Source: Pelagibacteraceae bacterium AG-430-I06 (GTDB lineage: Bacteria; Pseudomonadota; Alphaproteobacteria; Pelagibacterales; Pelagibacteraceae). Taken from it: a DNA stretch of 64,000 nt. The position numbers and the translations under genes are program-made. Positions 25,125 through 33,766 of the stretch are shown here, piece after piece. Under the pieces are notes generated by a model. The model saw only the letters and a program-made list of their open reading frames with translations, ran no database searches and was not told the origin of the DNA. The stretch lies in assembly GCA_003209895.1 (NCBI GenBank), contig QCOH01000004.1:16124-80123 (forward strand). Reading direction: 5' to 3'. Positions within the stretch are counted from its first letter, which is position 1. Each line of letters opens with the position of its first letter.

Positions 25125-25319
25125 TTAAAATCTATTTCTAAGTCGCTGAAACTTTTTTAGTCTTTTGATATTCTCTATTTTAACTCTTTTTTTCTTTTCA
25201 GAAGGCTTTTCGTAAGTACTTTTCATTTTCATAATTCTAAAAAAACCTTCTTTTTGAAGTTTTCTTTTTAGAACACGAATTGCCTGCTCAACATTATTAT
25301 CTTTAACGTCTATTTTAAT
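25125..25319 (-). CDS. rpsU: 30S ribosomal protein S21 (bS21), ATT start codon
   Basis: A 64-residue basic protein. The translation (M)KIDVKDNNVEQAIRVL, then KLQKEGFFRIMKMKSTYEKPSEKK, matches alphaproteobacterial S21 (DNNVxQALRxLKxKLQREG, YEKPSEKR). No ATG, GTG, TTG or CTG exists between the upstream in-frame stop (25335-25337) and the first conserved residue. The residue aligned with Met1 is an ATT at 25317-25319. A perfect GGAGG stands four bases before it. An ATA two codons later is the only alternative. ATT starts are known for infC and are otherwise rare. The gene is upstream of the cold-shock gene on the same strand. Confidence 0.88.
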   Translation of the reverse strand: MKIDVKDNNVEQAIRVLKRKLQKEGFFRIMKMKSTYEKPSEKKKRVKIENIKRLKKFQRLRNRF

Positions 25320-25323
25320 AAAT

Positions 25324-25328
25324 CCTCC
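25324..25328 (-). promoter_or_regulatory. Shine-Dalgarno site fixing the rpsU start
   Basis: A full GGAGG on the minus strand (CCTCC at 25324-25328). It is four bases from the ATT at 25319 and ten from the ATA at 25313, the only two possible initiation codons. Strong Shine-Dalgarno sites are rare in this AT-rich window, which supports a real but unusual start here. Confidence 0.65.
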
Positions 25329-25379
25329 GTAATTTCAAAGTGTAGTTATCACGATGTGTTGATATTGTCTATATGTGAT

Positions 25380-25871
25380 TTAATATGGTCTAGTTGGAAT
25401 ATTTTGTTCAAACTCTGATCTATATTTTTTTAGTTTTTGTTTAATTTTTGGATATTTCTGACTTAAAATGGCAACAGCAAACAAAGCTGAGTTTTTTGCT
25501 CCTGCTTTACCAATAGCTAAAGTTGCAACCGGTACGCCAGCTGGCATCTGAACAGTTGAATATAGGCTATCAACACCATTCGTTACACTCGGCATTGGAA
25601 CGCCAAGGACAGGTATTGTTGTTAAAGCAGCCGTGACACCTGCTAAATGTGCCGCTCCTCCAGCTGCAGCAATAATTACTTCATAATCTTTTTTTTCAGC
25701 TTCAGCTACAAATCTCTCAAGTCTTTTAGGAGTTCTGTGAGCAGATATTACTCTTACATCATTTTTAATTCCAAATTCTTTTAACATCTCGCTACAGTGT
25801 TCCATAACACCTTTCCAATCAGACTTGCTCCCCATAATTATACCAACTGTAGGATTTTTATTAATTTTCAT
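25380..25871 (-). CDS. purE: N5-carboxyaminoimidazole ribonucleotide mutase
   Basis: A 163-residue class I PurE that converts N5-CAIR to CAIR in purine synthesis. Seen are VGIIMGSKSDW (9-19), RVISAHRTP with the catalytic-region His, AAAGGAAHLAGVTAALT and PVLGVPMP, then LYSTVQMPAGVPVATLAIG. Length is standard. Its start overlaps the end of the trcR gene by eleven bases. purK, the usual partner, is not in the window. Confidence 0.95.
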   Translation of the reverse strand: MKINKNPTVGIIMGSKSDWKGVMEHCSEMLKEFGIKNDVRVISAHRTPKRLERFVAEAEKKDYEVIIAAAGGAAHLAGVTAALTTIPVLGVPMPSVTNGVDSLYSTVQMPAGVPVATLAIGKAGAKNSALFAVAILSQKYPKIKQKLKKYRSEFEQNIPTRPY

Positions 25872-26511
25872 TTGTGTTTTCCTCTTTTTTATTTTCCTCT
25901 TGTTTATTTTCCTCTTGTTTATTTTCCTCTTGTTCTTTTGCTTTTAGTTTTTCTTCTTTAGCCTTTAATTTTTTCTCTCGTTCTTTTCTTCTATTTGCTT
26001 TTCCAATCGCTTTCTCAAAGTTGATCTGTGTGCACAAACCGAGAATTACAGGGTCTCTAGCTGTCAAACTTGAAAAATTCCAAAAAGTTCTATTTCTTAT
26101 TAATGATACAGTTCCTTTAGTGCTTCCCACTAATTTTGCAATTTGACCATCAGAAAGTTGTGGAAAGTTTTTTAACAACCACAAAACAGAGTCAGGCCTA
26201 TCTTTTCTTTTTGAAATTGGGGTATATTTTGTTTTTTTTCTGCCTTCAGATATAACTATATTCTCTTTTTTTTTGTTTAACTTGAGCTCTCTTTCATGAT
26301 TTTTTGAACATAAATCAACTTCTTCCCTTGTTAATTGTCCAGCAAGAATTGGATTGTACGCTTTAATACCTTTTGCAACATCTCCATCTGCAATTCCCTT
26401 AATTTCTAATTCATGCAAATTACAAAAATTAGCAATTTGTTTAAAGCTTAGAGTAGTGTTTTCGACTAACCAAACCGCAGTGGCTTTTGGCATAAAAGGT
26501 GCATCTGACAT
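25861..26511 (-). CDS. trcR: DUF1013 transcriptional regulator, TrcR-like
   Basis: A 216-residue protein of the alphaproteobacterial DUF1013 family, named TrcR in Caulobacter, where it works in cell-cycle-linked transcription. The family core is clear: MPKATAVWLVENTTLSFKQIANFCNLHELEIKGIADGDVA (7-46), then DSVLWLLKNFPQLSDGQIAKLVGSTKGTVSLIRNRTFWN. The latter has a helix-turn-helix look, followed by DPVILGLCTQ. The last 45 residues are a charged repeat tail (KLKAKE and KQEEN units) not shared by the core family. It overlaps purE by eleven bases and lies four bases behind rpmE. Confidence 0.85.
   Translation of the reverse strand: MSDAPFMPKATAVWLVENTTLSFKQIANFCNLHELEIKGIADGDVAKGIKAYNPILAGQLTREEVDLCSKNHERELKLNKKKENIVISEGRKKTKYTPISKRKDRPDSVLWLLKNFPQLSDGQIAKLVGSTKGTVSLIRNRTFWNFSSLTARDPVILGLCTQINFEKAIGKANRRKEREKKLKAKEEKLKAKEQEENKQEENKQEENKKEENTNEN
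25891..25935 (-). repeat. 15-base tandem repeat, three copies, in the trcR 3' end
   Basis: Three head-to-tail 15-base units at 25891-25905, 25906-25920 and 25921-25935, identical except for the last base of the third. A degenerate partial copy stands at 25877-25890. They encode the KQEEN units of the TrcR tail. Whole-codon unit length keeps the frame, so copy number can vary without breaking the protein. Confidence 0.9.
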
Positions 26512-26515
26512 AAAC

Positions 26516-26743
26516 TTAGTTTTTTACTTTTCTTAGGTTACTGAACTTTTTATTATATTTGCTTACTCTGCCTTTATCTAAAATCTTTTGGCTTCCACCA
26601 GTCCATGCTGAATGAGATATCGGATCAATATCTAATTTTAGTGTATCACCCTCTTTCCCCCAAGTAGATTTGGTTTCAAATGAGGAACCATCTGTCATCA
26701 CAACTTTAATTTTATGATAATTTGGATGAATTTTTTTTTTCAT
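26516..26743 (-). CDS. rpmE: 50S ribosomal protein L31 (bL31)
   Basis: A 75-residue protein starting [22 protein letters not shown], followed by [42 protein letters not shown], which is the alphaproteobacterial L31 pattern. The frame is open back to 26779, but the homologous start is the Met at 26743. No CxxC zinc pair is present (the C-minus form). It lies 43 bases behind suhB on the same strand and just before trcR. Confidence 0.93.
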   Translation of the reverse strand: MKKKIHPNYHKIKVVMTDGSSFETKSTWGKEGDTLKLDIDPISHSAWTGGSQKILDKGRVSKYNKKFSNLRKVKN

Positions 26744-26786
26744 ATTAAAATTAATATAATAATATTTTAAATTGCTCAATAATTTT

Positions 26787-27566
26787 TTAAAGAAAATCAG
26801 TTAATTTCTTGTGTATTTTAGAATTAGAGGCTACTAAATCAATTTTTCCCTCGCCCAAACTTTCCCCTGTTAAATTTTCTATAAAACCCCCAGATTCTTT
26901 TACAATTATTGCTCCAGCAGCAATATCCCAGTAATTAAGTTCTCTTTGCCAATATCCGTCATATTTTCCGGCTGCAACATAAGCTAAATCTAAAGCAGCA
27001 CTTCCCGACTTTCTAATATGTGCACGAACTTCCATAGAAATTTTAGTATATTCATCAAGGATTTTTTTTCTATTTTTACTTGTAAATTTTGGTCCTCCGG
27101 TAACCAAACATGCACTTTTGAAGTCTGATTTATTTGAAACTCTAATTCTTGAATTATTTAAATATGCACCGTTACCTTTCTCTGCGTAATACATTTCATT
27201 TTTTATTGGGTCAAATATTATACCAGATATTACTTCTGCTTTTTCTTCGTACGCTATTGAAATTGCAAAATGAGGTAACCCATTCAAAAAATTAAAAGTT
27301 CCATCTATTGGATCAATTATCCATCTTTTTTCATTATTCTTTCCCTCGATCTTACCTGTTTCTTCAGTTAAAAATGAATAATTAGATTTTTCTAATTCTT
27401 CAATAAGTATCTTTTCTACACGTCTATCAGATGCAGTTACAAAGTCTCCAGGACCCTTTTCAGAAACTTGTAATTTTTCAATTTCACCAAAATCTCTTAT
27501 AATAACTTTTGAAGCTTTTAAGCAGGCTTTATACATTAAATTGAATTGTGAAGATTTAATTTTCAT
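26787..27566 (-). CDS. suhB: Inositol monophosphatase family protein (SuhB-like)
   Basis: A 259-residue Mg-dependent phosphatase. The metal-binding residues are visible: E69 (FLTEETG), D85 and D88 ([20 protein letters not shown]) and D214 (YWDIAAG), which is the full IMPase set. The preceding [12 protein letters not shown] helix is typical. Substrates may be inositol or glycerol phosphates; SuhB of E. coli also takes part in rRNA transcription antitermination. It is two bases behind efp and ahead of rpmE in one minus-strand run, an order seen in other Alphaproteobacteria. Confidence 0.88.
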   Translation of the reverse strand: MKIKSSQFNLMYKACLKASKVIIRDFGEIEKLQVSEKGPGDFVTASDRRVEKILIEELEKSNYSFLTEETGKIEGKNNEKRWIIDPIDGTFNFLNGLPHFAISIAYEEKAEVISGIIFDPIKNEMYYAEKGNGAYLNNSRIRVSNKSDFKSACLVTGGPKFTSKNRKKILDEYTKISMEVRAHIRKSGSAALDLAYVAAGKYDGYWQRELNYWDIAAGAIIVKESGGFIENLTGESLGEGKIDLVASNSKIHKKLTDFL

Positions 27567-27568
27567 TT

Positions 27569-28132
27569 TTAATTAACTTTTTTTACATACTCTAAAGTTC
27601 TGGTATCTAAAATAATTTTATCTCCTTCTTCTATAAAAGGCGGAACCATTACATCTACTCCATTAATAAGTTTTGCTGGTTTATATGAAGAAGCAGCCGT
27701 TTGACCCCTTACTACACCTTCTGTATTATCAATAACACACTCAATATTATTTGGTAATTCAACGGAGAGTGGTTTTTCCTCAAGATATGAGATTGTTACT
27801 TCAATATTTTCAGAAAGTAGTTTTAATTTATCACCTAGAATATCTGATTTTAAAGAAATTTGTTCAAAAGTTTTTGGTTCCATGAAAAAACACTCTTCAT
27901 CACTTGAATATAAAAAGTTAAACTTTTTTTCTTCAAGTTGAGCTCTTTCTATGTTTTCACTTGATCTGAAACGTTGATTTAGTTTTGTTCCTTTTGTTAA
28001 ACTTTTTAACTCTACCTGATTAAAGGCTCCACCCTTCCCAGGTTTTACATGTTGAGACTTTAGTACTGTCCAATGATCATTATTAAACTCAATAATCATT
28101 CCAGGTTTAATTTCGTTTCCTTGTATTTTCAT
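27569..28132 (-). CDS. efp: Translation elongation factor P
   Basis: A 187-residue EF-P with three beta-barrel domains. It helps the ribosome through polyproline stretches. The tip loop reads HVKPGKGGAFNQV with the modifiable lysine K33 (equivalent to K34 of E. coli). The family signature near the end (VDVMVPPFIEEGDKIILDTRTLEYV) is complete. The KPGKGGA tip with Lys, not Arg, predicts modification by an EpmA/EpmB-like system or none; no epm gene is in the window. It is directly behind thiE. Confidence 0.95.
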   Translation of the reverse strand: MKIQGNEIKPGMIIEFNNDHWTVLKSQHVKPGKGGAFNQVELKSLTKGTKLNQRFRSSENIERAQLEEKKFNFLYSSDEECFFMEPKTFEQISLKSDILGDKLKLLSENIEVTISYLEEKPLSVELPNNIECVIDNTEGVVRGQTAASSYKPAKLINGVDVMVPPFIEEGDKIILDTRTLEYVKKVN

Positions 28133-28738
28133 TTATTTAAGTTTTTTAATAGCTTGTTTTGGTTTTAAGCGTGGGTTATTCCAAATATAACTTGATATTG
28201 CAAGATAATTTACTCCTAAATTCCTCAAAGTTTTATAATTTTTATTGTTAATTCCACCAATGGCAACAATGGGCAAGCTAGTTCTTTTTTTAGACCATTT
28301 TATTAAATTTTTTCTGGCCTTTTTAGCACCAGGTTTTAATTTTGATTTAAAAAATGATCCCAATGCTAAATAATTTGGTTTTTCTTTTAAAGCATCTAAA
28401 ATTAATTTTTTTGAACCATGGCATGTTATACCTATTATTTTATTACTTTTAAGTAATAACCTTGCATCCTTTATTGATCCATCAGATTGACCTAAGTGGC
28501 ATCCATCTGCATTTATTTTCTTTGCTAATTGTGGGGAGTCATTAATTATAAGTTTAACGTTATATTTTTTTGTAATAGCTTTAACTTTGTAAGCAATATT
28601 CACCACTTTAATATCAGAGTGTCTTTTAAGTCTTAATTGAAAGTACTTTACTTTTCTTGAAGCCAAAACATCATTTAAATCTTTAAAGAAGTTTTGCTTG
28701 ATTATTACTGGGGATATTAAATATAAAAATCTTCTCAA
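28133..28738 (-). CDS. thiE: Thiamine-phosphate synthase
   Basis: A 201-residue TIM-barrel enzyme that joins HMP-pyrophosphate and the thiazole phosphate. Motifs: YFQLRLKRH, LIINDSPQLAKKINADGCHLGQSDG (binding of pyrophosphate and Mg), IIGITCHG, YLALGSFFKSKLKPGAKK and IVAIGGINN. The usual GPIFPTxTK segment is altered to GSFFKSKLK, so pyrophosphate binding may differ. With thiD at 46661, the window supports thiamine assembly from imported pyrimidine; no thiC is seen. It sits one base from efp and two from fba. Confidence 0.82.
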   Translation of the reverse strand: MRRFLYLISPVIIKQNFFKDLNDVLASRKVKYFQLRLKRHSDIKVVNIAYKVKAITKKYNVKLIINDSPQLAKKINADGCHLGQSDGSIKDARLLLKSNKIIGITCHGSKKLILDALKEKPNYLALGSFFKSKLKPGAKKARKNLIKWSKKRTSLPIVAIGGINNKNYKTLRNLGVNYLAISSYIWNNPRLKPKQAIKKLK

Positions 28739-28740
28739 TT

Positions 28741-29757
28741 TTAAGCGGTGAAACTTTGCTCAAGTTTTTCGTTCCATTTTGCTTCTGTAGAAGCACTGTT
28801 CATTTTAGCTCTGTGGTCAAAAGTTTTTTGAACTTTAATTGTATCTTTCATTGATTTTGCCCATGTTTTTAAAGCTGATTGCTGTAGAGCTCTACCATAT
28901 GAGAATGTGAAGTGAAAAGATGTATCGTTAATTTTATTTATTTCATTTAAGTTTTTCGTAGCTTCTATTTCACCCTGGCCGCCAGACAAAAAAGCAATAC
29001 CAGGAACTTCGCTAGGCACATTTTTTTTTAGGCAGTCTAGAGTTTTTTTAGCTATTTCCTCTGAAGTAACTTTCTGTTTACAATCTGATCCAGGTAGTAT
29101 CATATTTGGTTTTAATACCGTTCCTTTTAAATTGACATTATGTAGAGCAAGTTCTTTATAGCATTCATCTAAAACTTTACTAGTTATGTCGTAGCATTTA
29201 TCTATATTGTGATTTCCATCCATTAAAACTTCCGGTTCAACAATTGGTACCATTTTTGCATTTTGAACAATCGCTGCATATCTTGCTAATGCGTGAGCAT
29301 TTGTTTTTATACACTGTTCACTTGGATGTTTAGATGAGATTGAGTAGACAGCACGCCATTTAGCAAATCTTGCTCCTAATTTGTAATATTCTTCCATTCT
29401 CTCCCTTAAACCATCTAAACCTTCCGTCACTTTCTCATTGTCAGATCCTGCTAAAAGTTTTGCTCCCTTGTCTACTTTAATTCCAGGGATAGATCCATTT
29501 TTTTGAATTAATTCAGGTATAGTTATTCCGCTGCTTGAGGTTTGTCTAAGAGTTTCATCAAATAATATAACACCACTTATCGATGTTTTCATCGAATTGG
29601 ATGAGAAAAGTGTTTCCCTAAAGTTTAGTCTATTTTCTTCAGTACATTCAACGTTCACACTTTTTAATCTTTTTTCCATTGTACCGGTGCTTTCGTCAGC
29701 TGCCAGTATTCCCTTGCCCTTCACAACCATTTTTTTTGCTATTTCAAATATATCCAT
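28741..29757 (-). CDS. fba: Fructose-bisphosphate aldolase class I
   Basis: A 338-residue Schiff-base aldolase of the animal/plant-like class I type. It shows GKGILAADESTGTMEKRL (14-31), AKWRAVYSI around K133, PIVEPEVL with E174/E176, the Schiff-base lysine K216 in GTVLKPNMI, and FLSGGQGE. It acts in gluconeogenesis and glycolysis between triose phosphates and fructose 1,6-bisphosphate. It is four bases behind pgk and part of the tkt-pgk-fba run. The C-terminus ends in EQSFTA, short compared with the animal enzyme tail. Confidence 0.94.
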   Translation of the reverse strand: MDIFEIAKKMVVKGKGILAADESTGTMEKRLKSVNVECTEENRLNFRETLFSSNSMKTSISGVILFDETLRQTSSSGITIPELIQKNGSIPGIKVDKGAKLLAGSDNEKVTEGLDGLRERMEEYYKLGARFAKWRAVYSISSKHPSEQCIKTNAHALARYAAIVQNAKMVPIVEPEVLMDGNHNIDKCYDITSKVLDECYKELALHNVNLKGTVLKPNMILPGSDCKQKVTSEEIAKKTLDCLKKNVPSEVPGIAFLSGGQGEIEATKNLNEINKINDTSFHFTFSYGRALQQSALKTWAKSMKDTIKVQKTFDHRAKMNSASTEAKWNEKLEQSFTA

Positions 29758-29761
29758 ATAC

Positions 29762-30955
29762 TTAAATTCTTTTTAATGCTTTTATACCAGGGAGTTCTTT
29801 TCCTTCAAGAGATTCCAGGAATGCACCGCCGGCTGTTGATAAATGGGTGAAAAACTTTTCCAATCCAGTTTTTTTAATTGCCGCAACTGTATCCCCGCCG
29901 CCAACAATAGATATTAAGAACTTTGAATTTGTGTTTTCAGCAATTTTTTTTCCAATAGATATAGTCCCAGTTGAAAAATTTTTATTTTCATAATAACCAG
30001 CTGGTCCGTTCCAAAAAACTGTATTAGAGGAGTCTATTATATCTTCTATTAAATTTATCGTATCTTTTCCAATGTCCAAAATAATATCATTAGAGTCTAA
30101 ACTTTTTAAAGTTTTGTAAGTCGCATCACCATTAAATTTTGAAGAAGTATTACAGTCGATTGGTATTATAATTCTACATTTATTTTTTTTGGCTAAATCA
30201 ATTATTTTCCTAATCACACCTTCAGACCCTCCCTCTAATAGAGACGCGCCAACATTGACTCCTTTAAATTTTAAAAAGTTATTTGCCATTGCTCCTACAA
30301 TTATTAGATTCTCAGCTTTTTCTGACAAGGTGGACAATATATTTATCTTGGTTGAAACTTTTGATCCTCCAATTATACAAGTAACTGGTTTTTTTTTATT
30401 ATTCGTAATTAATTCAATTGATTGAATCTCTTTTTTTAAAATTGGTCCCCCAAAACTTTCGATAAATTTTGTAATTTTGTGAATAGATGCTTGTTTTCTA
30501 TGCGAGCAAGAGAACGCTTCATTAATAAAAATATCACCAAGATTAGAAAGATTTTTTGCAAATTTTTCATCATCGGCTTCTTCCTCTTTGAAGAAACGAA
30601 TATTTTCAAACAACAAAACCTCTCCAGATTTTAATTTTTTTGAGGCATCAATGGCTTTCGAGTCAATATTTCCATCGTAAAAATTAACTTTTCCTATAAG
30701 ATTTTTTTCTAAATATTTAAATATTGGTTTAAGAGATAGTTCGGGTACAATCTTACCTTTGGGTCTACCAAGGTGTGAAAGAAGAATAATTTTTGCTTTT
30801 TTCTCTATAAGACTATTTATAAAAGGTTCAACAACCTCAATTCTTGTAGTGTCATCTATTTTTGAATTAGAGATGGGAACATTTAAATCTAGTCTAACAA
30901 TGATTCTTTTACCGTTAATAGGCAAATCGTCAGAAAAAATTTTTAAGTTAGACAT
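29762..30955 (-). CDS. pgk: Phosphoglycerate kinase
   Basis: A 397-residue two-domain kinase that interconverts 1,3-bisphosphoglycerate and 3-phosphoglycerate. It has RIIVRLDLNVPI (18-29), LLSHLGRPKG, EIRFF-type motif VLLFENIRFFKEEE, the hinge and ADP-site GGSKVSTK, FWNGPAGYYE and the closing GGGDTVAAIKK. Length is standard. It is seven bases behind tkt. In other Alphaproteobacteria a gap gene usually sits between these two, and none is here. Confidence 0.96.
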   Translation of the reverse strand: MSNLKIFSDDLPINGKRIIVRLDLNVPISNSKIDDTTRIEVVEPFINSLIEKKAKIILLSHLGRPKGKIVPELSLKPIFKYLEKNLIGKVNFYDGNIDSKAIDASKKLKSGEVLLFENIRFFKEEEADDEKFAKNLSNLGDIFINEAFSCSHRKQASIHKITKFIESFGGPILKKEIQSIELITNNKKKPVTCIIGGSKVSTKINILSTLSEKAENLIIVGAMANNFLKFKGVNVGASLLEGGSEGVIRKIIDLAKKNKCRIIIPIDCNTSSKFNGDATYKTLKSLDSNDIILDIGKDTINLIEDIIDSSNTVFWNGPAGYYENKNFSTGTISIGKKIAENTNSKFLISIVGGGDTVAAIKKTGLEKFFTHLSTAGGAFLESLEGKELPGIKALKRI

Positions 30956-30962
30956 TCGCCTT

Positions 30963-32945
30963 TTATTTATTAAACCTTGTATTTACAATATCTAAGATTT
31001 TATCACTTGTTAAATTTAATAGTTTATAAATATCTTTATAAGGCGCGCTTTTTCCAAAAGTAGTAAGTCCTAGTGTAACACCATCTTTTCCTACTAAACT
31101 TTTCCATCCAGACTCAGTAGATGCTTCTATTGAAATTTTTAAATTATTCTTTCCAAGCGTTTCCTCTTTATAATCATTAGTTTGATCTTGAAATAAATCA
31201 TAACAAGGGACAGAAACTACTTTTGAATTTATACCAAGCCCAAACAGTTTTTCCTGAGCTTCTAAAGCAATTTCAACTTCAGAGCCTGAAGCAATTAAAG
31301 TAACTTTTGTATCCTTAGAAGTCGCTTTTAAAACATACGCACCTTTTGAACATTTGTTTTCACCACTTTTGTGTTCACTCACATAAGGTATTTTTTGTCT
31401 AGACAACGCTATCGCACTAGGACCATTTTTATTTTTTAAAGCTATTTCCCAACACTCAAATGTTTCATTTATATCGGCTGGTCTAAATACATTTAAATTG
31501 GGTATCGCTCTCAAGTGTTCTAATTGTTCTACTGGTTGGTGTGTAGGGCCATCTTCTCCTAACCCAATAGAGTCATGAGAAAATATATAAATAACTTTCA
31601 ATTTCATAATTGATGATAATCTCATTGAAGGCTTCAGATAATCTGAAAAAATCAAAAAGGTTCCTCCAAATGGAATTAAACAACCATATAAGGCTAGACC
31701 ATTCATTATACCTGCCATTGCATGTTCTCTAACTCCATAATGAATGTAATTTCCTGAAAAATTTTTAGAATTAATTACTTTTGAGCTTTCTGTTTTAGTA
31801 TTATTTGACCCACTAAGATCGGCAGAACCCCCAATTAATTCTGGTAAAATATTTGATATAGAATTAATCACATAAGAAGAACTTTGCCTTGTTGCCATTT
31901 TTGGCTTTGATTGAAAAAATTTTAATTTTTCATCTCCTAATACTTTGTCCAAAGATAATGGAAGCTCTCCTTTCATAAGTCTATCGTATTCCTCTTTAAT
32001 TTTATTATTTTTTTTATTCAAAATTTTATTCCATTCCCCCTCTATCATTTCCCCTTTATTCCCTATCTCCCTCCAAGAGTCTGTTAATTCTTGTGGAATT
32101 TCAAAAGGATCATATTTCCATTTTAGTTTTTTTCTCACTAACTTTATTTCATCATCACCCAAAGGGGCACCATGAGACGAAGCTTTTCCAGATTTATTAG
32201 GCGACCCAAAACCAATGATTGTTTTACAAGAAATTATTGATGGTTTTTTTGACTTATTTGCTTTTTTAATAGCATTAAAAATTTGCTTAAAATTATGTCC
32301 ATTTATTTCTTGAAAAGACCATCCGTAGCTTTCAAATCTTTTTTTATAGTCATCAGAAACACTTAAAGAGGTAGGTCCGTCTATAGATATTTTATTATTA
32401 TCAAAGAAAACAATTAAGTTTTTTAAATTTAAATGACCAGCTAGACTCATCGACTCATGACTAATACCTTCCATAAAATCACCATCACTAGCCACGACAT
32501 ATGTCTTGTTATTAATCAAATCGGATCCAAACCTTTTCTTTAAAATTTCTTGAGCAAGAGCCATGCCCACAGAATTACTCAAACCCTGACCCAGCGGCCC
32601 CGTAGTTGTCTCAATACCAGAGTCTTTTTGATACTCAGGATGACCTGCACAAATTGAATTTAATTGTCTAAAATTTTTAATATCATCAAGTTTAATTTTT
32701 TTGTATCCCGTTAGGTAAAGCAAAGAGTATAAGAGCATGGATCCGTGCCCGGCTGAAAGAACAAATCTATCTCTATTTAACCAGCTTGGATTTTTTGGGT
32801 TAAACCGCAGGTAGTATTTAAATAATACTGTCGCAACATCAGCCATACCCATAGGCATGCCTGGGTGCCCAGAATTTGCTTTTTGCACAGCATCTATTGA
32901 TAAAAATCTTATTGCGTTAGATAAATCTTTTAATTTTGGATCCAC
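30963..32945 (-). CDS. tkt: Transketolase
   Basis: A 660-residue ThDP-dependent enzyme of the pentose phosphate pathway. It shows NSGHPGMPMGMADV (25-38), GPLGQGLSNSVGMALA, the ThDP/Mg motif ASDGDFMEGISHESMSLAGHLNLKNLIVFFDNN, REHAMAGIMNG in the pyrimidine domain with the catalytic Glu, and the C-terminal domain (TKVTLIASGSEVEIA). It heads the minus-strand run to rpmE and is divergent from the coiled-coil/zapA operon, with 63 bases between. It complements the transaldolase at 5308. Confidence 0.96.
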   Translation of the reverse strand: MDPKLKDLSNAIRFLSIDAVQKANSGHPGMPMGMADVATVLFKYYLRFNPKNPSWLNRDRFVLSAGHGSMLLYSLLYLTGYKKIKLDDIKNFRQLNSICAGHPEYQKDSGIETTTGPLGQGLSNSVGMALAQEILKKRFGSDLINNKTYVVASDGDFMEGISHESMSLAGHLNLKNLIVFFDNNKISIDGPTSLSVSDDYKKRFESYGWSFQEINGHNFKQIFNAIKKANKSKKPSIISCKTIIGFGSPNKSGKASSHGAPLGDDEIKLVRKKLKWKYDPFEIPQELTDSWREIGNKGEMIEGEWNKILNKKNNKIKEEYDRLMKGELPLSLDKVLGDEKLKFFQSKPKMATRQSSSYVINSISNILPELIGGSADLSGSNNTKTESSKVINSKNFSGNYIHYGVREHAMAGIMNGLALYGCLIPFGGTFLIFSDYLKPSMRLSSIMKLKVIYIFSHDSIGLGEDGPTHQPVEQLEHLRAIPNLNVFRPADINETFECWEIALKNKNGPSAIALSRQKIPYVSEHKSGENKCSKGAYVLKATSKDTKVTLIASGSEVEIALEAQEKLFGLGINSKVVSVPCYDLFQDQTNDYKEETLGKNNLKISIEASTESGWKSLVGKDGVTLGLTTFGKSAPYKDIYKLLNLTSDKILDIVNTRFNK

Positions 32946-33008
32946 TTATTAATTACCTATATAGACTTCAATTCATGATATCAATATTATGATATAAATA
33001 AAATTAAG

Positions 33009-33332
33009 ATGGAAAGTTTATACAATAAAGAAAAGCAACTTGAAACAGCCTTAAACAAATTAATGAGTTTAAGTAAATCGTCCACAAGTCATATTGGAGA
33101 TATTAATGATGTAATAAATGAAAAAAATCAATTAAAAATAGAAAAAAACGAGATAGAAAATAAATTTAACCAGCTCCTTGAAGAACATAATAACTTAAAA
33201 AGTAAACTAAAAAACTTAGAGGAAGAAAATAAGAAAAATAAGAGGTTTCAGGATGAGCTGAACCAAGATATTAATGAACTTAGTCAAGAAACCGACTCAT
33301 TAGTAGAGGAAATAGACAAGTGGCAAACGTAA
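33009..33332 (+). CDS. Small coiled-coil protein (DUF4164-like) upstream of zapA
   Basis: A 107-residue acidic and basic protein, predicted as one long coiled coil from about residue 5 to 100 (repeating EKxxLxxE and KxxLxxEN patterns). No catalytic motifs. In Alphaproteobacteria a DUF4164 coiled-coil gene commonly stands before zapA, and this gene overlaps zapA by thirteen bases, so the family call rests on position and character. A role with the Z-ring or ZapA is possible but inferred. Confidence 0.65.
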   Translation: MESLYNKEKQLETALNKLMSLSKSSTSHIGDINDVINEKNQLKIEKNEIENKFNQLLEEHNNLKSKLKNLEEENKKNKRFQDELNQDINELSQETDSLVEEIDKWQT

Positions 33333-33766
33333 ATGTAAGATTTAACAATAAAGATTACTTGCTTTCATGTGATGATGGGCAGGAGGAGGATCTTAAAAAA
33401 CTAACTAGTTTTTTAGATAAAAAATATTCAGATTTAAAAACAAAATTGGGAAATCTTGGTGAGAATAAATTATTGTTAATAACAGCAATACAGGTCATAG
33501 ATGAGTATTTTGATCTCAAAAGAAGAGTAGAATCTCAAAAAAATAATTTTGAAAAATTATCTTCAAAATTTAAGGAAATGAAGTCCCTAGCAATTGACTA
33601 TAAGCAGGTAAAAGATACTGAAATATCAAAACTTAATACAGATTTGGATAATTTAAAAAAGATGGTAGATGATAGCCAATCAATTTACGAGTCAATGCTT
33701 GAAAAAACTACTAAATCTTTAGAAGAAATTATAAGAAATACTGAAAATAAAACAAAAGTTCAGTAA
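33320..33766 (+). CDS. zapA: Cell division protein ZapA
   Basis: A 148-residue protein whose first 75 residues match ZapA: VNVRFNNKDYLLSCDDGQEEDLKKLTSFLDKKYSDLK, then NKLLLITAIQVIDEYFDLKRR. The rest is a coiled coil that gives ZapA its dumbbell tetramer. It bundles FtsZ filaments at the division site. The C-terminal helix is longer than in E. coli (109 residues). Its stop and the next gene's start share TAATG. Confidence 0.85.
   Translation: MANVNVRFNNKDYLLSCDDGQEEDLKKLTSFLDKKYSDLKTKLGNLGENKLLLITAIQVIDEYFDLKRRVESQKNNFEKLSSKFKEMKSLAIDYKQVKDTEISKLNTDLDNLKKMVDDSQSIYESMLEKTTKSLEEIIRNTENKTKVQ

Noticed and set aside
25877..25935. Short tandem repeats as a CRISPR-like array
   Set aside because: Units are contiguous without spacers, 15 bases long and in frame within trcR.
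28133..28760. TPP riboswitch near thiE
   Set aside because: thiE is two bases behind fba and no conserved TPP-box sequence is visible; likewise none lies in the short gap before thiD.
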